Assembly (NCBI RefSeq): GCF_040049195.1
Contig: NZ_JBDZDL010000008.1
Length of the DNA: 64,000 bases
Origin: NCEH01 sp040049195
Lineage (GTDB): Bacteria; Pseudomonadota; Alphaproteobacteria; Rhizobiales; Xanthobacteraceae
Strand: one strand, 5' to 3'
Shown: one piece after another, positions 44,701 through 52,656 of the stretch
Layout: every line of letters starts with the position of its first letter
Numbering within the stretch: the first letter of the stretch is position 1
Program-made: the position numbers and the translations under genes
Notes under the pieces: model-generated
What the model was told of the DNA's origin: nothing
Database searches by the model: none
The model's input: only the letters and a program-made list of their open reading frames with translations

Positions 44701-44787
44701 GCCGTGAAGGTGGGGGCGCCGGTGTTTTTCGATGCGGACGGCAAGCGCGTGAACGGCGCCGTGATTGGAGAGAGCACCCATGGCTGA
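41776..44787 (+). CDS. soxA: Sarcosine oxidase subunit alpha
   Basis: 1003 residues from the ATG at 41776. The N-terminal region is ferredoxin-like (about 1-110, SFKYHRPRGILTHGADEPNAL). A NAD-binding domain follows (VLVVGAGPAGLAAALAASESGARVILADE) and then the C-terminal GcvT-like THF-binding domain (from about residue 610, with FDASTLGKIEVVGPDAAEFLNRIYPNAW). It accepts the methyl group onto tetrahydrofolate. It overlaps soxG by 8 bp. Confidence 0.95.
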   Translation: MAQSHRLPKGGRVDRARPLTFAFNGRTVEGYAGDTVASALLANGITLVGRSFKYHRPRGILTHGADEPNALLSVDRGTGRVDPNNRATMVEATPGLKVASQNHWPSLEHDIGAVNDLLSPVLVAGFYYKTFMWPRSFWDKVYEPKIRAAAGLGVAPDLPDADRYVHRNAHCDVLVVGAGPAGLAAALAASESGARVILADEQAEMGGSLLHEITAAIDGVSAAEWVAQALAALASRPNVTLLPRTTTFGYYNHNHVVLTERVTDHLAQPAARLPRERLWQVRAKQVVLATGAHERPLTFADNDRPGIMLAESVRVFLNRYGVAPGRRIVFATNGASAYRAAADAKAAGLDVTLVDTRPEAAIGPERALITGIPLLAGHTVVGSTGGKALTGLIVAPVDSAGKVGARRTLPCACAGVSGGWTPSVHLFSQSRGKLAFREENDAFVPGTSVQAERSAGACTGTYDLAEILAEGWAAGRAASGSAGTRVFSATPATATGFKPARVLPTDADPKRVRAFLDFQNDVTAKDIGLAVREGFQSVEHVKRYTTNGMATDQGKTSNMAALGILSELLEKPIPQVGTTTFRPPYTPVTFGAIIGSARGALFDPVRKAPLHDWAAEQGAEFENVALWRRAWYFPKAGEDMHAAVNRECMAVRENVGIFDASTLGKIEVVGPDAAEFLNRIYPNAWLKLEPGKCRYGLMLKEDGFVFDDGVVARLAPDRFHVTTTTGGAPRVLAHMEDYLQTEWPDLKVFVTSTTEEWAVIALQGPKAREVLAPFVSDIDLSPEAFPHMAIRTGHILGVPTRLFRVSFTGELGYEINVPADYARAVWEALYAYGQRFGITPYGTEAMHVLRAERGFVIVGQETDGTVTPDDLGLGGMVSKLKPDFVGKRSLARPDMSLPNRKQLVGLTSLDGTTVLDEGAQVVADTAQPVPMKMLGHVTSSYWSAACGHPIAMALIEGGRARMGETLHVTTPAGFTAVKVGAPVFFDADGKRVNGAVIGESTHG

Positions 44788-45346
44788 GGCACACACCCTC
44801 GCCCGCCGCACCCCGGTGCTGGCGCCCACCGCCAGCGGACGGATCACGCAGGTGACGCCGCTCGCCCCCGCCGCGCGGTTCGTGCTGCGAATCCGCGACG
44901 CCGAAAACGTGCCAGCCGGGCAGCTCGCCGGCTTCGACTTCTCCCGCGCCATCAACACGTGCAGCGGCACCGCAGATCGCTTCGCCGCCCGGCTCGGGCC
45001 GGACGAATGGCTGATTGTCGTGCCCGAACAAGAAGGCGGGCAGGTCCGCGCGGATCTGGAACAGGGCCTCGCCGGCCGGTTCTTCTCGCTGGTGGACGTG
45101 GGCAGCCGCAATTGCGGCATCCGTGTCGCCGGCCCCCATGCCCGCGACGTGCTCAATGCCGGGATCGCGCTCGATCTTGCCGACGGCACCTTTCCGGCGG
45201 GGTCGGCCACGCGCACGCTGCTCGGCAAGGCCGAGGTGGCGCTGGTGCGCGCCACGGCGGAGGAGAGCTTCCAGGTGGAATGCTGGCGCTCGTTCGCGCC
45301 TTATGTGCACAGCTTCCTGAGCGAGGTGGCGCAGGAGTTCGACTGA
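44780..45346 (+). CDS. soxG: Sarcosine oxidase subunit gamma
   Basis: 188 residues from the ATG at 44780, inside the end of soxA. The fold is GcvT-like, with the SoxG landmarks GPDEWLIVVPEQ and FFSLVDVGSRNCGIRVAGPHARDVLNAGIALDL. It completes the tetramer. The next gene is convergent, 23 bp away. Confidence 0.93.
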   Translation: MAEAHTLARRTPVLAPTASGRITQVTPLAPAARFVLRIRDAENVPAGQLAGFDFSRAINTCSGTADRFAARLGPDEWLIVVPEQEGGQVRADLEQGLAGRFFSLVDVGSRNCGIRVAGPHARDVLNAGIALDLADGTFPAGSATRTLLGKAEVALVRATAEESFQVECWRSFAPYVHSFLSEVAQEFD

Positions 45347-45369
45347 ACCCCGCGCCACGCTCTCAACAC

Positions 45370-46590
45370 TCAGAAGAAGGCCTGGATGCCGGTGATCGCC
45401 CGGCCGAGGATGAGGGCGTGCACGTCGTGCGTGCCCTCATAGGTGTTCACGGTCTCCAAATTCTGCGCGTGGCGCATCACGTGGTAATCCTGCTGGATGC
45501 CGTTGCCGCCGTGCATGTCGCGGGCGACGCGGGCAATATCCAGCGCCTTGCCGCAATTGTTGCGCTTCATGATGGAGATCATGTCGGGCGACATCTTGCC
45601 CTCGTCGAACAGGCGGCCCACGCGCAGCGAGCCCTGAAGGCCGAGCGCGATCTCGGTCATCATGTCCGCCAGCTTCTTCTGCACCAATTGGGTCGCCGCC
45701 AGCGGGCGGCCGAACTGCTTGCGATCGAGCGTGTATTGCCGCGCCCGCGCCAGGCAATCCTCCGCCGCACCGAGCACGCCCCAGGAAATGCCGTAGCGCG
45801 CCCGGTTGAGGCACCCGAACGGCCCCTTCAGGCCGGAGACGTTGGGCAGAAGCGCCTCCTCGCCCACCTCGACGCCGTCCATCACGATCTCGCCGGTGAT
45901 CGAGGCCCGCAGCGATAGCTTGCCGCCGATCTTCGGTGCGGAAAGCCCCTTCATGCCCTTTTCAAGCACGAAGCCGCGGATTTCATTGTCATGGGCGTCC
46001 GACTTCGCCCACACCACGAAGACGTCGGCGATGGGCGCGTTGGAAATCCAGGTCTTGGTGCCGGTGAGGCGATAGCCGCCGTCGATCTTCACCGCCTTGG
46101 TCTTCATGCCGGCGGGGTCGGAGCCGGCATCCGGCTCGGTCAGGCCGAAGCAGCCGACATAATCGCCGAGCGCGAGCTTCGGCAGATATTTGCGGCGCTG
46201 GGCTTCGTCGCCATAGGCATAGATCGGATACATGACGAGCGAGGATTGCACGCTCATCATGGACCGATAGCCGCTGTCCACCCGCTCCACTTCGCGCGCC
46301 ACCAGGCCGTAGGAGACATAGGAGGCGCCCGCCCCGCCATATTCCTCCGGCACCGTCACGCCCAGCAGGCCGAGTTCGCCCATCTCGGTGAAGATCGCGC
46401 GGTCGGTCTTCTCGCTGGCGTAGGCCTCGACCACCCGCGGCGCCAGCTTGTCCTGGGCATAGGCATTGGCGGCATCGCGAATCAGCCGCTCGTCCTCGGA
46501 GAGCTGATCGTCCAGCAGGAACGGGTCCGACCAATCGAAGGCCGGGGCCTTGGCATGGGCCTCGGGACGAACCTTCGACGCGTGTGACAT
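45370..46590 (-). CDS. Acyl-CoA dehydrogenase, glutaryl-CoA dehydrogenase-like
   Basis: 406 residues from the ATG at 46590. The family signatures are CFGLTEPDAGSDPAGM and QDYHVMRHAQNLETVNTYEGTHDVHALILGRAITG, whose Glu in YEGT is the catalytic base position of glutaryl-CoA dehydrogenase. It would convert glutaryl-CoA to crotonyl-CoA in lysine/tryptophan degradation, passing electrons to an ETF. It lies 64 bp after the NUDIX gene on the same strand and is convergent with soxG. No other genes of that pathway are in the window. Confidence 0.88.
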   Translation of the reverse strand: MSHASKVRPEAHAKAPAFDWSDPFLLDDQLSEDERLIRDAANAYAQDKLAPRVVEAYASEKTDRAIFTEMGELGLLGVTVPEEYGGAGASYVSYGLVAREVERVDSGYRSMMSVQSSLVMYPIYAYGDEAQRRKYLPKLALGDYVGCFGLTEPDAGSDPAGMKTKAVKIDGGYRLTGTKTWISNAPIADVFVVWAKSDAHDNEIRGFVLEKGMKGLSAPKIGGKLSLRASITGEIVMDGVEVGEEALLPNVSGLKGPFGCLNRARYGISWGVLGAAEDCLARARQYTLDRKQFGRPLAATQLVQKKLADMMTEIALGLQGSLRVGRLFDEGKMSPDMISIMKRNNCGKALDIARVARDMHGGNGIQQDYHVMRHAQNLETVNTYEGTHDVHALILGRAITGIQAFF

Positions 46591-46654
46591 GACAACCTCC
46601 CAGATACGGCCCTGCGGGCCGGCAGTGCGTTTCCCCGCGCCCTCCGCAAGGGGG

Positions 46655-47092
46655 TCAGGCGCTCTCGACCATGGCCATCGCCTGGCGCGCCACATCCAGC
46701 ACGCTCAGGCTGAGTTCTTCTTCCCGCGCGGCAATCTCCTCGAGCCCGAACCAGCGCGCCGCGGTTGCATCATCGGCCGCCACGCCCTCGCCGCTGGACC
46801 AATGGCAAAGCACCGCGACCAGCACGTAATGATGCAGGATCTCTCCATCCCCCGATCGGTCGAGCGCGTCGAGGGCGCACAGCGACACACCCGCCCACGC
46901 GGCGACGCCGGTTTCCTCCAGCAGCTCGCGCACCGCGGCCTCGGCGGCGGTCTCGCCCCATTCGATCCGCCCGCCGGGAAATCCCCACAAGCCCTGGTCG
47001 GGCGGATTGGCCCGCTGCACCAGCAGCACCTTGCCCGCCCGCACCACCACCGCGAGCGCGCCGCAGCCGGGCCGGCGTGCCTCACGCGCCAT
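46655..47092 (-). CDS. NUDIX hydrolase
   Basis: 145 residues from the ATG at 47092. The NUDIX box G-x5-E-x7-R-E-x2-E-E is complete: GGRIEWGETAAEAAVRELLEETG. The GLWGFPGG segment resembles ADP-ribose pyrophosphatase or MutT-like members, but the substrate cannot be specified. It overlaps the diguanylate-cyclase gene by one base (TGATG). Confidence 0.9.
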   Translation of the reverse strand: MAREARRPGCGALAVVVRAGKVLLVQRANPPDQGLWGFPGGRIEWGETAAEAAVRELLEETGVAAWAGVSLCALDALDRSGDGEILHHYVLVAVLCHWSSGEGVAADDATAARWFGLEEIAAREEELSLSVLDVARQAMAMVESA

Positions 47093-48741
47093 CACAGCCG
47101 CTCCACAGCCAGATCGGGCGCGGCGATCACGCGATTGCGCCCCTGGCGCTTGGCCTCGTAGAGCGCCGCATCCACCGCCGCGAGCAGACCGTCCGGGGAG
47201 CCGGGGAAGCGCGGCACGGTCGCCGCCGCGCCGAAGCTTGCCGTCAGCCGGCGCGAGGGCACGCCCGGATGCTCGATGCCGAGGGCGGCCACCAGCCGGC
47301 GCACGTCCTCGGCGAATTCCACCGCCCCGGCGAGATCGGTATCGGGCAACAGCACGACGAACTCCTCCCCGCCGTAGCGGGCCGCCAGATACCGCGTGCC
47401 CGCGGTCGCGGCGGAGAGCATGCGGGCGACGCTGCGCAGGGCATCGTCGCCAGCCAGATGGCCGCGCGCGTCGTTGAACAGCTTGAAATGGTCCACGTCG
47501 GCCATCACCAGCGCAAGCGGCCGCCGCAGGTCGCCGGCCCGCACCCAATCCTCCGACAATTGCACGTCGAAGGTGCGCCGGTTGGCGAGCCCGGTCAGCC
47601 CGTCCATGCGCGCGAGCGCGGCGAGGCGGCCATTCTGGCTACGCAATTCCTCCGTGCGCTCCGACAGGCGCTGGTTCATCTCGCCGAACGCCGCCACCAG
47701 CGGCTGGAACTCCTCCACCCGCACCTGGCTGATGGTATCCGCCTCTTCCCGCCCGACCGCGACGATATCCAGCGCGAGCTGCTGCACCGGCTCGACCACC
47801 AGCTTATCGGCGGCATACCAGGCGAGGACGATCAGCAGCGCGACGCCGGCCAGCAGGGCGAAGAAGATGGTGAAGATACGCTGGTCGATATCGGCGATCA
47901 CCATGGAGGAATCGCTCCCCACCAGGACCCGCAGGTCCGTGCCCGCGAGGCGGGAGAAAGCGTAATAGCGCTCCTCTCCGTCGATGCCCTTGGCTTTCAT
48001 CTGCCCTTGGTTGCCGGACAGGACACGCTGGACCAGCGGATGGCTCCGAAAACTGTTGCCCGCGAGATTCGAGCCGATGGGATAGCGCACCAGCATGGTA
48101 CCGCCACCGTCGATAACGCAGACCGTGACACCGTCCTGCACACCGGATTGGGAGGCGATGCGCGACATCCATTGCAGATCGACGCCGACGATGGCGAGCG
48201 CTATGGGATCGCCCTGCGCATCCCGCTCCGCTTCGGCAACGGCAATCACCGAACGGCCGGTGTTGCGGGCCGTGATGAGGTTGCTGATGGCCGGCTGCGG
48301 GGTTGCCAAGGCGGCCCGCACATAATCGCGGTCGGACAGGTCGACCCCCATGAGCGCACGCGTGCTCGCGCATACGATGCGGCCATCGACGCCGGCGATC
48401 AGCGCGCCCTGAATCCCCACCGCCTCGTTGTTCAGGCGGCGCAGGAACTGCTCGCATGCGGGCGGATCCTCCATCAGCGACGAGGCCTGGCGACTGAGCG
48501 TCTGCACCACGGCTTGCGCCGCGCCGATCGCCTCGCGCTGGGCCAGCGCGGCGGAATCGGCGATATCGCGCAGCCTCTCATAGGTGCGGTCGATCTGCTC
48601 GTCTCGCGAGGCCAGCAGCGCATAGATCCGCTCGGCGGAAATCGGCAGGGCCACGAGCAAAATCAGATAGGCAAGCCGCCGTCTGATGCTGACATTCCGC
48701 CGCCGGTGCCGACCCCAAAGTCCCTGAGCTTGATCGGCCAT
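47092..48741 (-). CDS. Membrane diguanylate cyclase with periplasmic sensor (GGDEF)
   Basis: 549 residues. A membrane helix at about 22-40, a periplasmic sensor region resembling a Cache domain (about 45-290), a second helix (about 290-315), a HAMP-like linker and a C-terminal GGDEF domain with an intact GGEEF active motif. The usual inhibitory I-site (RxxD five residues before GGEEF) reads RYLA, so product inhibition is probably weak. It would make cyclic-di-GMP in response to an unknown periplasmic ligand. It begins an apparent three-gene transcript with the NUDIX and acyl-CoA dehydrogenase genes. Confidence 0.9.
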   Translation of the reverse strand: MADQAQGLWGRHRRRNVSIRRRLAYLILLVALPISAERIYALLASRDEQIDRTYERLRDIADSAALAQREAIGAAQAVVQTLSRQASSLMEDPPACEQFLRRLNNEAVGIQGALIAGVDGRIVCASTRALMGVDLSDRDYVRAALATPQPAISNLITARNTGRSVIAVAEAERDAQGDPIALAIVGVDLQWMSRIASQSGVQDGVTVCVIDGGGTMLVRYPIGSNLAGNSFRSHPLVQRVLSGNQGQMKAKGIDGEERYYAFSRLAGTDLRVLVGSDSSMVIADIDQRIFTIFFALLAGVALLIVLAWYAADKLVVEPVQQLALDIVAVGREEADTISQVRVEEFQPLVAAFGEMNQRLSERTEELRSQNGRLAALARMDGLTGLANRRTFDVQLSEDWVRAGDLRRPLALVMADVDHFKLFNDARGHLAGDDALRSVARMLSAATAGTRYLAARYGGEEFVVLLPDTDLAGAVEFAEDVRRLVAALGIEHPGVPSRRLTASFGAAATVPRFPGSPDGLLAAVDAALYEAKRQGRNRVIAAPDLAVERL

Positions 48742-48869
48742 GTACGTTTAGCTTTCCCGCCCGCTTGTCACGCGGACACCCCCCTATCTTCCTTCTACCG
48801 CGATCTTTCGACAAAAGGGAGCCACAATGCCCACGCGCGCCCTTCAGGACGCAGGAAGGACCTCCACTT

Positions 48870-49562
48870 ATGCCCGATCTGGATCATGAAGGACCCGCAT
48901 ACCGCCTCGCACGCGTGCGGGCCGAGCTCGACCTCGCCTGTCGCGAAGCCGGCCGCCCCAGCGGCGCGGTGGACCTGATCGCGGTATCCAAGACCTTCCC
49001 CGCCTCGGAGATCGCTCCCGTCATCGGAGCCGGGCAGCGGGTGTTCGGCGAGAACCGGGTGCAGGAAGCGCGCGAAAAGTGGCCCGCTCTGCGCGCCGCG
49101 ACACCCGGCATTCAGCTGCACCTCATCGGACCGCTGCAATCCAACAAGACCCGCGAGGCGGTCGAGACCTTCGATGTCATCCACACCGTCGACCGGCCGA
49201 AGATCGCCCGCGCCCTGGCCGAGGAAATGGCCCGGCAAGGCCGCCAGCTGCCCGTCTTCGTGCAGGTGAACACCGGCGCCGAGCCACAGAAGGCGGGCGT
49301 GCTGCCGCAGGAGGCGGACGCCTTCATCGCCGAATGCCGCAACGCCTGCGGCCTGAACGTGGAGGGGCTCATGTGCATCCCCCCCGTGGAGGATGTGCCG
49401 GCGCCGCACTTCGCGCTGCTGGCCCAGATCGCCGCGCGCAACGGCTTGCGCGGCCTCTCCATGGGCATGAGCGCGGACTTCGCCGTGGCGATCCACCAGG
49501 GCGCGACCCATGTGCGCGTCGGCAGCGCCATCTTCGGCCACCGCCCCCGACCGCCGGCCTGA
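48870..49562 (+). CDS. YggS/PLPBP-family pyridoxal-phosphate homeostasis protein
   Basis: 230 residues from the ATG at 48870, preceded by GGAAGGA. A single PLP-binding TIM-barrel domain: LIAVSKTFPASEI carries the PLP lysine, followed by FGENRVQEAREKW, HLIGPLQSNKT, and GLSMGMSADFAVAIHQGATHVRVGSAIFG at the phosphate-binding end. These proteins control PLP and amino-acid homeostasis and have no known catalytic turnover. The tRNA-Glu gene follows. Confidence 0.93.
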   Translation: MPDLDHEGPAYRLARVRAELDLACREAGRPSGAVDLIAVSKTFPASEIAPVIGAGQRVFGENRVQEAREKWPALRAATPGIQLHLIGPLQSNKTREAVETFDVIHTVDRPKIARALAEEMARQGRQLPVFVQVNTGAEPQKAGVLPQEADAFIAECRNACGLNVEGLMCIPPVEDVPAPHFALLAQIAARNGLRGLSMGMSADFAVAIHQGATHVRVGSAIFGHRPRPPA

Positions 49563-49691
49563 CCCGCCGATGGCCCGGCGCGACCCATGCGACCGACCGA
49601 CGCCGTCACGCCCGCCCGGCGCTGCTGGCGGCGGGGCACGGTCTGCGGCCTGGGGATGACAAAGAAACCCCGCAAGGAAGGGCTTGCTGGT

Positions 49692-49805
49692 TGCCCGGTT
49701 CGCGGCTATACGGAGCCCCTTCCGCGCAGCTCCCATCGTCTAGCGGTCTAGGACGTCGCCCTCTCACGGCGAAAACAGGGGTTCGATTCCCCTTGGGAGC
49801 GCCAG
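49692..49805. repeat. Left attachment repeat (114 bp, includes the whole tRNA)
   Basis: This stretch is repeated at 59846-59959 with a single difference (G at 49713, A at 59867). It covers 37 bp of upstream sequence, the full tRNA-Glu gene and one base after CCA. It marks the left end of the island. Confidence 0.93.
49729..49804 (+). tRNA. tRNA-Glu (CTC), copy 1
   Basis: 76 bases with encoded CCA. The acceptor stem is GCTCCCA/TGGGAGC. The anticodon stem TCGCC/GGCGA holds the loop CTCTCAC with anticodon CTC, and the T-arm is GGGGTTCGATTCCCC. It sits at the left island boundary, with the integrase gene starting 30 bp downstream; the likely native promoter lies upstream. Confidence 0.95.
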
Positions 49806-49834
49806 ATTTTCCTTATTTTTCAATGACTTAGCCC

Positions 49835-51154
49835 TTGGTGATACAAGCCGAGGGATACAACTTGAGTCGTTGGCTTTTATCGCTGCCGTATTTGCAAAGG
49901 TCCCGGCATGGGGTGTTTCGCTATCGGCGGGCGGTTCCTTTGAGGCTCAGGGAAGCAGTCGGGAAGCGGGAAATCCTCATCTCGCTGCGGACCAAGAATC
50001 CAGCGGACGCAGAGTTGCGCCTTCTGCAAGCGCATTTAGACGCTGAAACGTGGCTTAGAGCCCTTCGGCCTGATTCGCCAATCGAGCCGCTGCGCTGGCC
50101 CTCCCGCACCCTGAACCCGCCCGCAAGCACCGCTCCGGCGCTGCGGGGCGTGTCGCTTGCCCTCCCTGTGCCCTTAAAAGCGCCCCAGACGCCCGAAACG
50201 AGCCAACTGCATCCTGTCACGCTTACCGGTGCGCTCGCCCTCTACTTGCGCCTGAAGGAGGGCGAATTCGCCACCTTCAAAGGGCGGCAACGGCAAGTGC
50301 GGCTGAACGAAAAACACCGGGTAATCAGATATCTCACGCAAGCGCTGGGGAGCGATAAAGCGGTGGTCGCCCTCACACGGGAGGACGCCAGAAGCTTCCG
50401 TGATTTCCTTAAGAGCAACGGGCTCGCCCCCGGCTCCATCAATAAAAATATAAAAATTGCGGCTGCGATCATCCAGACCACGCTGATCGAGCATCAGCTC
50501 ACAATCAGAAACCCATTTCACAATTTCCACGTGGCCAATGAGATTGCTGATCGAGACGCCCGCCTTCCCCTCAATAAGGAGGAAATCGGCCTCGTGCTGC
50601 GGCTGAATATGAATGAGGAGTTGTCCGCTATCGTCAAGCTTCTCACGTTCACCGGCGCTCGGCTGAATGAAATCGCCGGCCTGACGTGGGATGACATTCG
50701 GCTTTCTGCGGCTGGCCGAGAAATTGGGTATATCGAAATCAGAGCAAATGCCGTTCGCACCCTCAAAACCGCCAACAGCCGGCGCACAGTCCCGTTGATT
50801 TCCGCTGCGGAGTATGCCATACTTCAATACCGCAAAACGATAACTGATACACCTTCGCCTTCTGCTCCGGCCTTCCCCCGATATGGGCGGCCAGGCGGCT
50901 CGGACGCAGCATCTTCGGCTTTGATGAAGGCAGTCCGGAAGGCTGGCATCACGGATGCTCGGAAATCCGTTCATTCCCTACGCCACGCTCTGAAACAGAT
51001 GTTGCGGGAAGCCGGCTGCCCTAAGGACATCAGGGATGCGATTCAGGGCCACGCCTCGGGAGATATTGCGGAGAATTACGGACTTGGCCATTCCCTTAAA
51101 CAAATGATTTTTTGGATCGAGAGCGTATTCAAAAATACAAAATTCTTAAATTAG
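49835..51154 (+). CDS. Tyrosine recombinase (phage/island integrase)
   Basis: Up to 439 residues. The N-terminal part fits the family (FRYRRAVPLRLREAVGKREILISLRTKNPADAE). The catalytic domain has Arg in FTGARLNEIAGLTWDD, His-x2-Arg in VHSLRHALKQ, His in IQGHASGDIAE and the Tyr nucleophile in ENYGLGH. The frame opens with TTG at 49835 and GTG at 49838, and a TTG at 49862 is also possible, so the exact start is unsure. It lies directly after tRNA copy 1, as expected for the enzyme that inserted the island. Confidence 0.92.
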   Translation: MVIQAEGYNLSRWLLSLPYLQRSRHGVFRYRRAVPLRLREAVGKREILISLRTKNPADAELRLLQAHLDAETWLRALRPDSPIEPLRWPSRTLNPPASTAPALRGVSLALPVPLKAPQTPETSQLHPVTLTGALALYLRLKEGEFATFKGRQRQVRLNEKHRVIRYLTQALGSDKAVVALTREDARSFRDFLKSNGLAPGSINKNIKIAAAIIQTTLIEHQLTIRNPFHNFHVANEIADRDARLPLNKEEIGLVLRLNMNEELSAIVKLLTFTGARLNEIAGLTWDDIRLSAAGREIGYIEIRANAVRTLKTANSRRTVPLISAAEYAILQYRKTITDTPSPSAPAFPRYGRPGGSDAASSALMKAVRKAGITDARKSVHSLRHALKQMLREAGCPKDIRDAIQGHASGDIAENYGLGHSLKQMIFWIESVFKNTKFLN

Positions 51155-51185
51155 TGTCGTTTTCGGTAAAAGAACCATAACTACA

Positions 51186-51215
51186 TTGGCAACACCCAGA
51201 GAGATGTGATATGAT
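51186..51215 (+). promoter_or_regulatory. Candidate promoter inside the island
   Basis: TTGGCA at 51186-51191 and TATGAT at 51210-51215 are separated by 18 bases. It would start a leader of about 200 bases ahead of the ribbon-helix-helix gene. Nothing else is recognised in the 272 bp between the integrase stop and that gene. Confidence 0.4.
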
Positions 51216-51426
51216 ATACATATAAAATTGCCATTTAGCTAAAACAAGGACAGCAGAGAGCGATCAACCCAGAGATCTTGGACGTCGTCTATTGGATGCC
51301 GGACGGACATCGGATTGCCCGGCGAACGAACGGGTCTTATCCAAAGCGGCAGGCTGACAGCAAGGCATCAGGCAGCCCCCCTGTGTCTACAAAATTATAA
51401 ATAATAATGAAAGGAGGCAACAATGA

Positions 51427-51597
51427 ATGAAAACTAAACAAAATCTCAGTCTAACCCTCAGAGTGAGGGTCGATCTCGACACCGCATTAGCGCTATCGAC
51501 GCTCGCTAAGCGGGCGGGCTTAGATAGAAGTAAAATTATTCGAACATTGATACGGAATGAATTTCGTCGATATGCTGAACTTGAAACTATAATTTAA
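51427..51597 (+). CDS. Small ribbon-helix-helix (CopG/Arc-like) protein
   Basis: 56 residues. LTLRVRVDLDTALALSTLAKRAGLDRSKIIRTLIRNEF fits the ribbon-helix-helix pattern: a beta strand with alternating polar residues, then two helices joined by a GLDRS turn. Such proteins bind operator DNA as dimers. AAAGGAGG ends 9 bases before the ATG. An earlier ATG at 51423 reads only Met-Asn-Glu-Asn before a stop and overlaps the real start, so it may be a micro-leader. In the island it probably controls excision or replication genes. Confidence 0.72.
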   Translation: MKTKQNLSLTLRVRVDLDTALALSTLAKRAGLDRSKIIRTLIRNEFRRYAELETII

Positions 51598-51820
51598 ATT
51601 AATGTTATTAAACAACAAACGTATTTGATATTTAAATTATGAAATACATGAGCGAGCGCATTTCGCCGCTTATGAACGTGAAACTCAAAAACACCCTGCA
51701 CATACGCAGCTTCTGGAAAACTAGATTCCAGGGCATTTGTAAAATATTGCTTAAGTCAACATAATAATAAAAATATACAAAACAACATTTAATAAAACAA
51801 ATAAAGGATAAACTACACAT
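51598..51820. other. AT-rich spacer with a stem-loop, upstream of the HUH-like gene
   Basis: No gene is seen in this very AT-rich stretch. A hairpin, CTGGAA-AACTAGA-TTCCAG, lies at 51713-51731. AT-richness plus a hairpin next to a candidate Rep/relaxase gene resembles a nicking or replication origin, but no consensus nick site is recognised. Confidence 0.35.
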
Positions 51821-52414
51821 ATGAACGACATCAATTTAAGAAGATGCAATTTTGACTATATCACAAACAAGATACTCATTGATGGCGATATAGAAGAATT
51901 TCGCTCCCTAAAACACTCAACACCACAATCAAATATATATCACATAACGCTTACATTTAATCAAAATAGATTCTCATCACCAGGATTTTACGGAACATCC
52001 AAGAGGCATCGACATCAAAATATCGATCACATCAGTCCGATATTGTTTGACCTTGTTCACGGATGGTATGTGAAAGGCCTGCTATGGCATAATATTCCGC
52101 ATTTCAATAGACCAAGTAAACGTAAAAAATTGCCAAAATTTACATGCTATATCGACGACAAAAGTGAGGAAGATCCACGTCCCCACATCCACGGTATAAT
52201 GTGGGTGCCGGAAGACGAGAACTCTCGCATTCATCAATGGCTTACCTCCGGAAACGGTAACTTCTCGTGGTATCATATCGAGCCACGAGGAAATTATCAT
52301 TGCCGACCGATACCAGACGATCAAGTTGGAAATGTTTTTGGATACGCATCAAAATACTATCAAAAACGATATTATGACGCCCCCGAATATCTCGTAATGA
52401 AGCTGCCAAGTTGA
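51821..52414 (+). CDS. HUH-endonuclease-like (Rep/relaxase-type) protein
   Basis: 197 residues in AT-rich DNA. The three motifs of HUH nucleases appear in order: motif I YHITLTF (40-46), motif II with His122-x-His124 in PHIHGIMW, and motif III GYASKYYQK (174-182) with candidate catalytic tyrosines Y175, Y179 or Y180 near Lys178. HUH enzymes nick single-stranded DNA for rolling-circle replication, conjugal transfer or transposition. No helicase domain follows, so it is a minimal form. AAAGGA lies 12 bases before the ATG. The call rests on motifs; overall it resembles no family I can name. Confidence 0.6.
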   Translation: MNDINLRRCNFDYITNKILIDGDIEEFRSLKHSTPQSNIYHITLTFNQNRFSSPGFYGTSKRHRHQNIDHISPILFDLVHGWYVKGLLWHNIPHFNRPSKRKKLPKFTCYIDDKSEEDPRPHIHGIMWVPEDENSRIHQWLTSGNGNFSWYHIEPRGNYHCRPIPDDQVGNVFGYASKYYQKRYYDAPEYLVMKLPS

Positions 52415-52591
52415 ATGCAGCCCATTATTCTGCTTAAGAAGCTGCTCAAATCAAAATATTACACATATTTATTGTACGAAAAGTCCTTAAAATACCTACA
52501 CACGCCCGATGAAATAGTTTCGATATTGATCGCAGTCACCACACTTATATAGCCAATATCTGATTTTGTATCGAAGCCAATCCGAAACATC

Positions 52592-52637
52592 CGCCCCACC
52601 TCCCAATTGACATGATAAGCTATTGGAAGGTGAGGCG
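52592..52637. terminator. Imperfect hairpin between convergent genes
   Basis: The arms CGCCCCACCTCCCAAT (52592-52607) and ATTGGAAGGTGAGGCG (52622-52637) pair with two mismatches around a 14-base loop. It lies between the stops of the HUH-like gene (+) and the serine recombinase gene (-). It could serve as a bidirectional terminator or be an old element end. Confidence 0.4.
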
Positions 52638-52656
52638 ACCTTCATCGCCACGGCAT

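Noticed and set aside
41713..45255. 1180-codon open frame on the minus strand opposite soxA and soxG
   Set aside because: It is a shadow of high-GC coding sequence; it lies fully antisense to clear sox genes and its translation has no family features.
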